Part shown: piece by piece, positions 45,730 to 56,559 of the stretch
How the letters are laid out: every line of letters begins with the position of its first letter
Position numbering within the stretch: the stretch's first letter is position 1
From: Lindgomyces ingoldianus
Lineage: Eukaryota; Ascomycota; Dothideomycetes; Pleosporales; Lindgomycetaceae
Reading direction: 5' to 3'
Assembly (NCBI RefSeq): GCF_010093535.1
Contig: NW_022985162.1
Location: 3,357,752 to 3,421,751, forward strand
Length of the DNA stretch: 64,000 bases
The notes under the pieces: model-generated
The model's database searches: none
Told to the model about the DNA's origin: nothing
The model's input: only the letters and a program-made list of their open reading frames with translations
Made by a program: the position numbers and the translations under genes

Positions 45730-47995
45730 ATGGGTCTACAGCGCAGAGCGCGTTGCGAGCGCGCAGACGTTAACATTGCAAACAACACTAAGCTGCGCGC
45801 TAATGCGCACTATATCCTAGCTATAATTTATAAGCAGCAGCTAGAGAATACGCACTAGGTCTATAGTCTAAAGCAGGAGGAATTTAAGGTAGTATTTTTG
45901 CCTACCTGCCTGCCTATCTATGTGTCTGTGTCTATGCTAACTCCGCGTCTAGGCGTTCTGCAAGAGGAAGTAGTACTATAACAGTAGCACTATTATAAAA
46001 AAGAAGCTGCTGCTTTTTCTAGTTAAAAAGGTTATAAACTAGCCCTTAAGAACTAGGTCTTATAAAGTAGAGAGTAACATCCTCTAAGATAAAACACATT
46101 TTGCCTAGCGCTTAGTTTGCGCCTATATTACAGCTATTACTAACCTCTAGCAAGAGTAGAAGGCGCTGGGCATAAACAGCCACCTATTACTACGCGTGGA
46201 CAGCGTAAAGGAGTACCTTAGGTCTCTGCAGCGCAGGGATGCCTAGTAAGATTAAGAGCAGTACGCTAATAAGAGCAGAAACACGCTGCTTAACAGCTAC
46301 ACTAAGGATAAGTTTAAGCAGCTCTGTAGTAAGCTGTGGACACATAGCGCAGACGCGAGCTTGTCCTCAGCAACAGTAGAGTGTCACTTCCGTACGCTAG
46401 TCGATCTCATGCTGGGCCACTACATGCTCACGCGCGGAGGCGACCGCTGTTCTGCAGAGATCTTAGACCTGTTCACCTTTAAGTTTAAGAGGGAGGGCCC
46501 TACGCGCTGCATGCCCCTAATATTCACCACCCGCGCAAGCAAGCAGAACTAGCATGGCTGGCTTAAGACAATAGGCGCGCTGCAGCACAGGAAGCTAATC
46601 CTCTGCATGCTCAGCAGCCTAGCCTTCTACCTGCTCTATTGCTAGGACCTAGACAACAAGCCCTTTCCTAACTTTAGTAAGCGCTTAGCCTAGTACTATA
46701 TACAGCTAATTAAGGCTAGCACAGGCAATTATACAGCAGCCTTCTCCTACAACTCCTAGCGCAACTAGGTCGCAAAGGTGTACAGTTACGCTAGGATCTT
46801 ATTTTAGAAGAAGACTTACCTTCTACATAGTATAGCAGCTAAGCTAGTAGAGCTTAAAGAGGTTAGTAAGAATTAGATTTAGTAAGCAAGTAAGTAGAAT
46901 TAGAAGTAAATAGTTAGCTACTACCTTAACTTACTGCTGTAGAAGTTTATAAGGTCTATAGCTAGCTATCTGCTGCAGATAGGCTGCTTTAAGATCCCTT
47001 ATGCAGCTGTTGCACCTTTAGACAAGCTTCTGTCTCTTATCTAGCTAAAGCTTAATGTGTAGAAGGGCTGCTTTAGCCTACACGCTAGCTAGATTAACAA
47101 CTTAGCTATAGGGGGCCTTATAAGCCTACTGCTCTACCTTAGAGAGGTGATCCTCTAGGACTTAGTTACGCTGCGCTGGCGCTTCCCTAGCCACCCTGTG
47201 TGGAACCACCTAGTGTTCTAGCACAGGGCGTACGCTGCCTTTGCTTAGGACATTAACGCGTCTCTTAACGCAGAGGCAGCTCCTAGTCAGCTGTTAGTCC
47301 TATACTAGGCGATACCCCTGCTTGCTAACTAGCTCTAAGCGCTAGATGCCTAGAACAAGTAGTAGGCAAGGGAGCTTAAGAAGGAGCTTAATTACCTGTG
47401 TAAGCTGCAGAGATTACAGTCTTAGCAGCTGCAGGTGCTCACGTCTGGCAGCCTTATGTTCTGCCTAGAGGCGTCGCAGGCGCAGGGCGGTCTGCTGCTG
47501 CCACCACCTCCACTCAGGCACACAGCAGCTGCGCCGCTGTCGCTGGCAGACGTAGATTCAAGCAGGTATACCTCTGCCCAGGCCAGCATCGCCCCTACGC
47601 CGTCTGCGCGCTCGCCTAGCCTATCGCCTCTGCCAGCAGCGCTTAAGCTGGCGCCTAAGCTAGAGCCTGCACTAAAGCATCGCATGTGCCGCGCTGTGAG
47701 GACTGTAGAGGACCTCTAGCGCAAATAGACAGTAGGCCTTTAGGGCTAGCTTTTTATTACTAAGCTAGACAGGCGCTAGAGGAATAAGTAGAGGTTAAGT
47801 TGTTAAAGTAAGCTGCAGTAGTACTCTTTGCAGCTTAAGGTTATTAAGAAGATTAAGCGCATTATGTAGGCGCAGAGGACTAGCAAGGAGGCGGCTATGT
47901 GGCAGGTAAGCTAGCAGCAGCAGCAGCAGAGGGTCTTGCTAGACTAGCTCTGCAAGCATTTTAGAGTTACTTAGAAGGGGAGCAATCACCCCTAG
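45730..47995 (+). pseudogene. Crypton tyrosine recombinase with GCR1_C-like tail, right copy
   Basis: A tyrosine recombinase would excise and insert circular DNA. Start ATG at 45730 (an in-frame ATG lies at 45601). Exon 1 encodes a basic N-terminus ending KQEEFK. A 64-bp intron (45889-45952) joins it to AFCKRK. Blocks seen: RTRSYKVES, YITAITNL, RDAQQDQEQ-like sequence, TVECHFRTLVDLMLGHYMLT followed by RGGDRC (Arg box, 46433 on), CMPLIFTTRASKQNQ, LAFYLLY, LHSIAAKLVELK (His 46826-46828), then a region with six stops replacing RRAGRW, and SYYLNLL (candidate nucleophile Tyr 46919-46924). NHPVFQHRAYAAFA follows. The tail TVGLQGQ...YSLQLKVIKKIKRI resembles GCR1_C DNA-binding regions. The NDC10/Crypton family link is from memory of the family. 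Broken by RIP. Confidence 0.85.
45889..45952 (+). other. spliceosomal intron in right recombinase gene
   Basis: 64 bp. GTAGTA donor, GCTAAC branch-point-like sequence at 45935-45940 and CTAG acceptor. Removing it joins two frames that both resemble the same protein family (KQEEFK to AFCKRK). Phase 0. Confidence 0.75.
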
Positions 47996-48082
47996 TTTTA
48001 TAGTCCTAGTATTATATATAGTTATTGTTATAAAAGTTAATTAATTAGTGTTTAGATAGTTATAGCTGCTAAGTAGAGATTT

Positions 48083-48536
48083 TATTCTACATTATTCTGT
48101 AATTTGCTGCGTCTTGTTGTAATTTACTGTATTGTTCTGCAATATGCTGCGTCTTGTTGCAATTTACTGTATTGTTCTGCAATTTACTGTGTTTTTTTGT
48201 AATTTACTGCATTATTTTATAATTTACTGCATTATTCTGCAATTTACTGTGTCTTTTTGCAATTTGCTATATTATTCTACAATTTACTGCGTCTTGTTGC
48301 AATTTGCTGCATTATTCTGCAATATGCTGCGTCTTGTTGTAATTTACTACATTGTTCTGCAATTTACTGCGTCTTTTTATAATTTGCTATATTATTTTGT
48401 AATTTACTACTTTTTGTTATAATTTACTGCATTGTTTTGTAATTTACTGCGTCTTTTTGCAATTTACTGCATTATTCTGCAATTTGCTGCGTCTTTTTGC
48501 AATTTGCTGCATTATTCTGCAATTTGCTGCATTATT
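48083..48536. repeat. 20-bp minisatellite, right arm
   Basis: Mirror of 37107-37560 with the same number of units. Any reading frame across it is a by-product of the repeat. Confidence 0.93.
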
Positions 48537-48539
48537 AGG

Positions 48540-48559
48540 ATACTGTGCAAGCACAGTAT
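48540..48559. repeat. 20-bp palindrome, right arm
   Basis: ATACTGTGCAAGCACAGTAT, the mirror of 37084-37103. Confidence 0.7.
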
Positions 48560-48864
48560 ACTTTCTTCTGTCACACTGTAACATTTATAGAGAGGTACCT
48601 AGCAGCCATACAGTGCGTTCCTAGCAATGTAATAGCAATTATAATGCAGCTCTGCAGCGCTTTAAAGCTAGAGCAGCCTAGCAGCTATTATAAGACTAAA
48701 AATCAGGCTATTTCTACATGTAGCGGCGTAGATATCGCCTATAGAGGGTGGGCAATGGACATGGGTGGATACTAGAAGTTGATGAGCGCACGGTCCCCCC
48801 TGCTAGCAAAAATCTCGCTAAGCCGCTGAATCAGCTATACAAATGTCGCCGTGGATATACTATT

Positions 48865-49430
48865 AATATCTACACAGAGTTGGATTAATACACCTTTGAT
48901 TAACGTTTAGACACTTTATATAATAAAAAATGTAACTTTATATAAATATAGTCTAATACTGCTAAGGTATAGTTTACTAACACGCGTGTAGGTTTTCTTA
49001 TATTATAAAAAAAACTTCTAGTCCTTTAAAGCTATTTTAAGCTATAGGCAGCAGCCTAAAACGCAAGAAGTAAGGAAGATAGAAAAGAGGCTTTTAAAGC
49101 TATTTTAAAGTTTGCTTAGAACTTAGCGTAAGTAGCATAAGTTATACAGAGTTAAGAAGCTAGTCTTTCTATAGCTAGCGTCTAGGTGGCTTTATTCTAC
49201 TAGAATACTAAGCTGCTTTATTAAGTTTTAGCCTTAGAAGCTCTAGTGTTTAACTTTTAAGTAAACATTGCAGCACTTTTAGGCAGCTAAGGATAAGGCA
49301 GAGGGGGTTTAAAAAGCGTCTAGAGAGGAGGGAGAAGAGGAAGAAAGGCAGAGGAGGAGAAAGAGAAGAGTCTAGAGGTGTCTAACAGCTTACTGTTAGA
49401 CCTTCCTAGCGCAATGTCTATAAAGTTATA
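48865..49430. other. unassigned sequence between Crypton and chromovirus E
   Basis: AT-rich until about 49000, then richer in GC and purines (49290-49380). A plus-strand frame has coding-like, Arg/Glu-rich composition (SREEGEEEERQRRRKRR near 49318) but no recognised domain. It ends in a perfect stem-loop GTCTAACAG-ctta-CTGTTAGAC at 49380-49401. It does not continue the RNase H of Gypsy B2 on the other side of the palindrome. Confidence 0.4.
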
Positions 49431-50231
49431 ATACTATTATATATAACTATAAATTTACTTTTTACTTTTATACCTTATTATTTGCTAAGTAATTTATACC
49501 TTTTATACTAGCTTTAAAAGCCTTAATCTACTTACAAATAGCTTTTAAAGGTTTTAGCTAATTTAGATGCTTATTATAAAAAGCTTTTAGTTTATAAAAA
49601 AAACTTATAAAATTTAAAGCCTTATACTAGACTAGATTAAAGTTATGTCTTACTTATTTTACCTAGTACTTAAGCATTTTCTAGTAGAGCTTACTAGTAA
49701 GTATTTTCTCTACTTTTTACTTCTTTACTCTATTAATAGTAATTCTAGGGGGTTTTAAAAGTTCTTATTTTAAAAGTAGATTTTAAGAGTTTTTATAAAG
49801 CATATTTAGTGCAAAAATGTTATGTATCTTTAACCTTAAAAGTAGCTCTAGGCAGTATAAGTTTTTAACTTATTTAAGTACTTTTAAGACGCTTTTTTAT
49901 TATTTAGATAGTTTTTAGCTAGGTCTTTAAATAGCTAGGTTTTTAGTTTCTAAGTAGACTATGTTACTAACCTTTTAGTTAACTAGCTAGTAGTAGTAGT
50001 TAACTACAGTTTACATCTAATTCTAGGCTGTGTGCATGTAGGTTGCTAATGCTAAAGCACCCTTATAATTTAGCTTATCTATAGCTGTAATAAGTTCTGT
50101 AGAATGTTTCTAGTTCTAGCTTTAACATAGTTTAGAGCTATATAGAACTTAATATAAAAACATTTTAATTATTACATAAAGTAAGGTTATCTAAGCCTAA
50201 TAAATTAGAAGTAGTAAGAAACTCTAGTTAT

Positions 50232-50521
50232 TGTAACAGCGCAGGCAAGACAATAGGTCTAAATGCGGTATAAATCCACTTAGAGGCATATAGAAGTGCG
50301 TGGGGACTTAGAGACCTAGGAATACCAATAACACCTATAGGCCTTGTACGTAGGATATTAGAAAACTACCGAGCTAGCTACAGGGGCGAGGTGCGACTAA
50401 ATACATGAAGGAATAGGGGTACAGCAGGGGGCAGGGCATAGTCGGGGCCAGGTCGAGGTCGGGGCCGATACAGGGGCCTTCCAGGCCATCTAAGATGGAA
50501 CGATTCATGAGGATCGTTACA
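50232..50521 (-). repeat. element F 3' LTR
   Basis: 290 bp. Plus-strand ends TGTAACAGCGCAGG and GATCGTTACA. Less mutated than the other F LTR. Confidence 0.9.
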
Positions 50522-50589
50522 CTACCCCCCCCTCTGTAGACTAATAGTCCCTATCAGTAGTAATCATAGTACCAAGTATCGCTGTCATG

Positions 50590-51930
50590 TCCTCTGCCTC
50601 CTTAAACCAAAACTAGTCCAATTCAGCTAGGTGTCCTTGCTAAGTATTCCTTCGCACTGCCAGCAGTGTCCTCTAAACTAAACGCTACGCATGCAGTTAT
50701 TAATTATTAGGGTAGCAGGTGTGGTTCGTTAATCAGAGCTAATTTAGATAGGATAATAAGGTCTTTCCTATAGGTCCTTCTTTCTAGATTGTACGCTGTG
50801 AGGTGGGCTACTATAGCTTTAAAGGAGTTTGCCTAGGTTTGTTTAAAACTATAATTTAGTACCTGCAGGCTAGAAGGAAGCTTCTCTTATAGGTAGAAAG
50901 ACTAATCTAACTAGAATACTCTTCCCTTAATAGCTGCACTAATAAAGCGCGCTTTAAATGCAGGAAAAGCTTTCTCTTTATCTATCCTAAGAGTCTAGAA
51001 CGCTTACTGTGCCTTAGTCTCCTCCTAACTAGTAATAAAATAAGCTTGTAAGAGCTTTATTATACCCTCTGCACTCTTAAACCAAAACTAGTCTAATTTA
51101 GCTAGGTATCCTAGCTCTAGATAATCCTTCGCGATACCAGCTATGTGTCCCTATATCAATGCCATGCGTGCACGCTTACTCTAATAGTAATCTAAATTAA
51201 TGTTAAGTCTGTCTGTAATAAAGGCTTGCTATTATTTAAACGTAGGTTCTTTGCTGTCTATAAAGATCCTAATCTTAGGCGTGCGTTTAGTAAGGTGGAT
51301 TTGCTAGGTCTAAGGGGTGCCTAAAAGGTCTCTTGCACTTAGGGTAGCAAGAGTAGTACAGGGCGTTATTAGGGGTAATTTAGTAGTTAGCAGGGGTTAA
51401 CTAGCAGTTCTTAGCTAGATTAGCTGCTTAAGCTGTGCTTATAATTAAGTAATCTAATTATTAATAGATATACTGCTAGAGGTTAACTCTAAATTAGGTA
51501 GAAGTATAGCTTTAGGTGCTGCAGGAGCGGGTTTAGCTGTTAACATAGATTGTTAATTAACTCTAGGGGGCTTGCCTTAGCTAGAGCGTAATTTAATTCT
51601 AGAATTAAAGAGTAGTAGTTAGTTAGACATTAGCAGTTATCTCTAATTCTAATAAGTTATTAGTAGTCTCTAAGTTTCTACCTTAGCGCCTTTTTACAAC
51701 TTTTCTAAAGGCAATTCTAATTACAGGGGATAGGAAGTTCTAAACCTAAAGGCTTTAGTTAACTAAAGGTTAATAGAATCTAGTCTATAGACTAAGTGAT
51801 TTAATGTAACAGTGTAGAAGATTACAACCTAAACTAAATTAGACATGTCTTAGGCTTAGACGTAGTTAAACAGACAATTAATGCAATATTATTAATAAGG
51901 CTGTTACTAGCAAAAGCAAGTTTTCTAATA
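50590..51930 (-). pseudogene. element F gag fragment with a duplicated segment
   Basis: Minus-strand frame resembling Ty3/Gypsy gag: IRIFIDSKEPTF, AFITDRLNINLDYY, SKRARMALIQGHIAGIAKDY, LGYLAELDxFWFKSAEGI, AFPAFKARFISAAIKG, ANSFKAIVAHLTAYNLERRT. It ends without a zinc knuckle. A stretch of about 75 bp from within gag (51069-51142) recurs near the purine tract at 50592-50665 (shared word ttaaaccaaaactagtc). Stops at Gln/Trp sites, fewer than in E. It could at most have produced a truncated capsid protein when intact. Confidence 0.75.
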
Positions 51931-51933
51931 TAA

Positions 51934-52223
51934 TATAACAGCGCAGGCAAGACAATAGGTCTGAATGCGGTATGAATCCACTTAGAGGCATATGGGAGTG
52001 CGTGGGGACTTAGAGACCTAGGAATACTAATAACACCTATAGGCCTTGTACGTAGGATATTAGAAAACTACCAAGCTAGCTACAGAGGCAAGGTGCGACT
52101 AAATACATAAAGGAATAGGGGTACAGCAGGGGGCAGGGCATAGTCAGGGCCAGGTCGAGGTCAGGGCCGATACAGGGGCCTTCCAGGCCATCCAAGATGG
52201 AACAATTCATGAGGATCGTTACA
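51934..52223 (-). repeat. element F 5' LTR
   Basis: 290 bp. The plus-strand start is tataacagcg, the RIP form of TGTAACAGCG; the end is GATCGTTACA, followed by GTTAT. Confidence 0.9.
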
Positions 52224-55200
52224 GTTATCTTTGTAAAAAAATATAAAAGACCTTAGTCTTTAATTAATATACTTATTTATAATCTCTATTTAGCTATCTA
52301 TTTTCTTATAATAGGTAGTAAAAAGCTTAACTTTTACACTTAAAATTTAATAAAATTTAGACTAGAAACTAGATATAAACTAAGGTCTCTAGTTAAAGAT
52401 AATAGTTTTAGGTGTGTAGCTAAAATAGTACACTTATTAAATAAATAAGGCAGCTATTTTTAAGCGTTAATTATTTTATAGCAGAGAATAAAAAGAGCTT
52501 ATTTAGATATATAATTAATTATAACTATAATCTAGTTATAACTAGACTTATTTTTAAAAAAAATTTTAAAGTTAATACATAAGTGCTGCATTAGTTAATT
52601 AAGGATTAAAAAAGAGTAGATAAACCTTAGAGTTTAGGCTTATTTTAGATAAGCTTTATAATAAAGAAGGTAATTCTGTACATATTATTTATAAGTAGCC
52701 TCTATACTCTTCTAGTAGTACTTTTAGAACAGTAATTAATAAGTCTTAGTAGCACTAGGGTGTGCTAAAGATACTTAATTATAGACTTCTTAAATAAGTT
52801 AGGTACACAGCAGTAAGTCTACTAGAACACATAAATAGTTAGTATAAAGAAGTAGTCTATTTCCTATCTAATAATAGTAAAGTAAGAGTTTTTACTTTTA
52901 CGTAAAAAAAGGTTAATTTTTTTAAAGTAATATATTAATTAATTTTAAAAAATTTAAAGACATAACCTAGTCTAGTTCTTTTATAATATTTAGTAAGGTT
53001 GCTTAAGTTGTTATTTAAGTAATATAGTACTAGGCTAATTTTTTATTAATTTAAAAGTAAAGTTAGTGTAGTTTAAGTAGAACTCTTAACTAGTTATTAG
53101 TTTAAGCTGCTTTTAAATTTTCTACATCTTGTTTATAACAGCTAAGGATGTCTGCCCTAGTGTTGTTCTTACTAGAGGTGTACTTAATTTAGAAGTAATA
53201 CTAAGCTAACTTTTTAGCTTAACAGATCTAATAAGCATTTAGCACCTTTATTATTATAAAGTACTCTAATAACTAATAATTACTATATACTAAAGTGCTT
53301 ATTGTTGCTAATATAAGCTTAGCCTTTTATTATTTAAATGCTATTATAATTATAAATAGCTTTTTATTATGTATTTCCTAGTTTAGCTCTAAACTAGATA
53401 AGACTTTGCTATAGAACAAAATAGGGCACTAATTTCTATTAGCATGTTCCTAAGATAAGACTTCTACTTCTACTTTATTAAAAGTGTTAGTTTTAATTTT
53501 AGTTTACAACATAAAGTTAAAATAGTAAAGTATAGGTATGCTTAGTAGCGTAGACTTTAGTTTTTTAAAAGCTATATTACACTTTAAAGTCTAAATAAAA
53601 GAGGTGGTAAGACTTTAAAGCGTAATAATTAGTTTTACTATATAAATTTTTTTTAGAATAAATTATTAATAGAATCTAGTAAAGCCTAAGAAAGATTTTA
53701 TACTTATTATAGTAGTAGGCGCTTACTAGTTGCGTAGCACCTCTACTTTCTATAGGTTAACCTCTAGTCCTTTATTTAAAAGTCTATAGCTAAGATACTT
53801 TATTTAAGTAACATAAAATTTACTTTTTCTAATCTCTACTTATAATTCTGCTTACTGTAGTCTCTCTAAAACCTTTTTAACATAGAAGATATAAGTTGCC
53901 TTATTTTTAAAGTAAATAAAAATAGTATTTAGATAAGTAATATAAAAGTTATCTAAGTAGTTAATTAATACATTATTTATATAGCGCTAGTAAGTTGCTA
54001 GGCTATTATATAATCTAAAAAGCAAAACTTTACACTTATATATTTTATATTATGTTTAAAAAGTAGTACACTTTTTAAAGCTTAGGTCTATTCTAATTTT
54101 GTTAAAAGCTGTGTAAATATTAAACTTTATAAAGATAGCTGCCTTTATAAGTCTTAATAAAAGTTTATTTATGCACAGTATTAGATACACATTCTTATAG
54201 GTAATAGCATTAAGTTTATAGTAATTAACATAGATATGTAAGTTACTATTTAGTTTCTGTACATAAAGAATAGGAGATGTAAAAGGGCTCTAACTTTACT
54301 TAATAAAGCTATATTTTAGATTATTTATAACATATTTCTTTATTACCTCTAGCTTCTTAAGGTTCTATTTGTACAACAGACTATAACTATTAAAAAAAGG
54401 CTTTATAAAGATAATTTTATAGTTGTAAAAGTAATGTGCTAGTAATTAGTAAGCTATAGTGTAGCTAAATATGTCTTAGTACTAATAGTATTTAGATAGT
54501 AATTAAAGGTTTACTAATACTTTAGTTTTATATTTATTATTTAATAGTAGGGCTTACTTATCTTTAATTAAACACTTAATTTTATAAATAAAAGTTAAAA
54601 AAAAACTTGTTTTTTTTATATTAAAATAAAAAGCATTTACTAAGATAAAGGTAATAGTAGGGGAATAAATGTCCTTTAGACCTGTTCTAAACTTTTTAAT
54701 AAATAGGCAGATTAATAATTTAAGTGTCTTTAAACTATAAGTAATAGAAGATTAGTATAATTTTAGTAGCCTTAGTAAACTCTTAATACAGTTAATTATT
54801 AGGCTGTATAACTGCTAAATGTAGTTCTTTTCCTATAGTGCGTTGCGTTGTCTAATATCTAACTCTACTTTCTTATTACACATAGGCTAGTTTAATTGCA
54901 TAAGTAAAAGCAGTAAAAGTTTATAAGTAGTAGAATACTTACTAGGCTATATAATCTAACTCTTTTTTATATCTAGTTAGAGTTTAAAATAACATAACTA
55001 TTTAATGCTAATAATATAATCTTATAAGCTAAGGTCTATAATTATAAAAAGGCAGTTTTAGATGCTTCTACTATTAATTTGCATATATAGGCAGATATAC
55101 TAGTAGATAGGAACTTAGATTTAGTCTTAAAAGCCCTTAACTATAACTTTAAAAGGTAAATGTTAGATAAAGATATAAAGGCATTAAAATAAAAACTTAG

Positions 55201-55729
55201 TAGTTATTAAGTTAATAAATAAAAAACTATGTACACTAGTATTAACTAAAAAATTTAATTAAACTCTAATGCCTTTTAAGCATAAAACAGTAGGGACTTA
55301 AAAATGTTTTTCTTTAAATAAGTGTAATAAGTTAATATTTACTAGGTTATACTTATTTAAGCGTTTTTATTTTTTATTTCAAAAAAGTTTAAGTTATAAT
55401 TATTTATATCTATAAACTTTTTTTAAATTCTTATTACTCTACCTTAATTTTTTATACTTTAGAGATAGGATAATTACTAGTAAAATATTTTAGTTTACTA
55501 TAATTATAATAGTTACTAGAAGTTATTTATCTTTTAGAGGCAAGTGTCTAGCTAGGTTGTTAGTAGGTAGCTAGAGTAGATTAGAGTACTAACATAGGTG
55601 CAGGTTAGAGTGCACTAGAATAGTATACTGCCTTAGATGTATTACTAGAAACTTTTTAAAATTAATTTATAATAAGTTTAATATTAAAATATTAGGTGTA
55701 GTTAATAGTTTACTTTAAAATAGTAAAAG

Positions 55730-56009
55730 TGTCTGTACGCAGCAGCAGCGTCGCAGCCTAGATACAAACGATCGCGCACGAGCAGGATCACGTATCTATG
55801 TCACATGATGCTTGTGCGCGAACCTCTGTACGCGAACATCTAGATATCCCCCTTTTCCTCTGTATAGAGGAAAGACAAGAGCAATAAAACTAGAAACATA
55901 TTACCCTTACTTTACCTACCTTGTACACTGTGCACACTGTACACTACTCTTACTCTTACTACTTAAGTGCTTATACTATAAGCAGCTAGCTGTTAGAGCC
56001 TATTTAACA
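55730..56009 (+). repeat. Copia A4 5' LTR
   Basis: 280 bp, TGTCTGTACGCAGC to TTTAACA. Its first 130 bp keeps CpG-rich sequence. GTCACATG at 55800-55807. Followed by an inverted-repeat leader (ctaattagtagttaattt and its approximate complement). Confidence 0.93.
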
Positions 56010-56168
56010 CTAATTAGTAGTTAATTTAATTAACTATAAATTAGCAAAAGTAATAATAAAGTACTTACACTTTATAAGGTACTTTATTTTATTACTTATC
56101 TTTTAAAAAAAGTAACAGCAGAGTACTTATACTTTATAAGGTACTTTATTTAGTTACCTATCTCTTAG

Positions 56169-56400
56169 AATAGCAGATTAATTCTTTACATTATATAGTA
56201 AGCTCTGCTACTATATAAAGTAAGAAGAAAATAGTGTAAGACGCACACTAAAGCTATTAAAGCTGCATAACCTAGCAGCTAGATAATAGCATATTAATCC
56301 TTTGCATTGTACAGCAAGCTCTGCTACTGTACAAAGTAAGAAGGAGATAGTGTAAGGCGCACACTAAAGCTATTAAAGCTGCACAACCTAGCAGCTAGAC
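56169..56400 (+). repeat. 116-bp tandem repeat in A4 leader
   Basis: Two units starting at 56169 and 56285, matching those in A1. Confidence 0.85.
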
Positions 56401-56559
56401 AACAGCAGTACCTGCGCAATCTACTAGAAAAGTAATTAACTATACTATTATAATAAAATCTTATTAGTAACTAACAACTCTATATAATAACAGAAAGAAT
56501 AAAAAATAATTCCTATTATATAAATAACTTATAAAAGATATAAAGATATTAAAGGTAAC

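Larger units (their letters stand above)
36779..48864. mobile_element. palindromic Crypton-like element (head-to-head pair)
   Basis: A long inverted repeat. Left arm 36779-44690, right arm 45389-48864, centre 44691-45388. After removing the hAT insertion and its 8-bp duplication (4,436 bp) the left arm is 3,476 bp, exactly the length of the right arm, so the arms are collinear without net gaps and differ by substitutions. Outer ends read AATAGTATATCCAC and its complement. Each arm carries one tyrosine-recombinase gene with an intron, a 20-bp minisatellite and a 20-bp palindrome, and the genes diverge from the centre. Known fungal Cryptons lack long terminal inverted repeats. Whether this is one mobile unit or an inverted duplication of a Crypton is open. 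Empty size would be 7,650 bp. Confidence 0.85.
45389..48864 (+). repeat. right arm of the palindrome (uninterrupted)
   Basis: 3,476 bp. It starts gtggtattcgaggccgcactg at the centre and ends gtggatatactatt. Carries the intact-length copy of every arm feature. The CA/TA dinucleotide run is at about 45570-45598. Confidence 0.93.
50232..52223 (-). mobile_element. gag-only LTR element F, non-autonomous derivative of E
   Basis: 1,992 bp with 290-bp LTRs (50232-50521, 51934-52223) and target duplication GTTAT. Orientation is minus: a purine tract (the complement of ctacccccccc at 50521-50531) abuts the LTR at 50521. The interior holds only a gag segment, no protease, RT or integrase. LTRs and gag match family E. 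It needs proteins from a complete relative to move. GC content is higher than in E and RIP damage lower, so it is younger than the E copy it sits in. Confidence 0.9.
49480..55729 (-). pseudogene. chromovirus E Gag end and Pol, degenerate
   Basis: Minus strand, from high to low: zinc knuckle at about 55512-55465 reading YYNYSKLKYFTSNYP, the CX2CX4HX4C pattern in which every Cys and the His have become Tyr. RT at about 54330-53700: SPFTSPILYVQK, LRISVNYYKLNAIT, FTKFNIYTAL, then YLNTIFIY near 53940-53911 in place of YLDDxxIY. RNase H end with YTSSKNNTRADILS near 53180-53130. Integrase territory 53000-52230 and 50226-49800 without clear catalytic blocks. Chromodomain near 49740-49560 with KVEKILTSKLY and LKYxVKxVRHN, from VEEIL...YxVKWxGH. 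F interrupts between integrase and chromodomain. Confidence 0.75.

Noticed and set aside
45414..45773. A 119-residue frame overlapping the start of the right recombinase gene
   Set aside because: It reads through the CA/TA dinucleotide run and is out of frame with the recombinase blocks; a mirror frame on the left is similarly open by composition.
47422..47719. Gly/Ser- or Pro-rich frames on both strands, also at 37958-38297
   Set aside because: Only one strand continues the recombinase frame between NHPVFQH and the GCR1_C-like tail; the antisense frames are shadows of a GC-rich linker.
48132..48422. A 96-residue open frame rich in Phe, Leu and Cys
   Set aside because: It is a translation of the 20-bp minisatellite; the period is not a multiple of three and the mirror array has no equivalent open frame. 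Not a gene.
36779..48864. The palindrome as an assembly artefact
   Set aside because: The arms differ by scattered substitutions and only one carries the hAT insertion with a clean 8-bp duplication, so they are two real sequences. Long-read confirmation is still desirable.
49380..49410. A Helitron 3' end (hairpin followed by CTAG)
   Set aside because: The base after CTAG is C rather than T, and no matching Helitron 5' end or helicase was found next to it.
55812..56024. A 70-residue frame in the A4 LTR and leader
   Set aside because: It crosses the LTR boundary and is not conserved in the other LTR copies.
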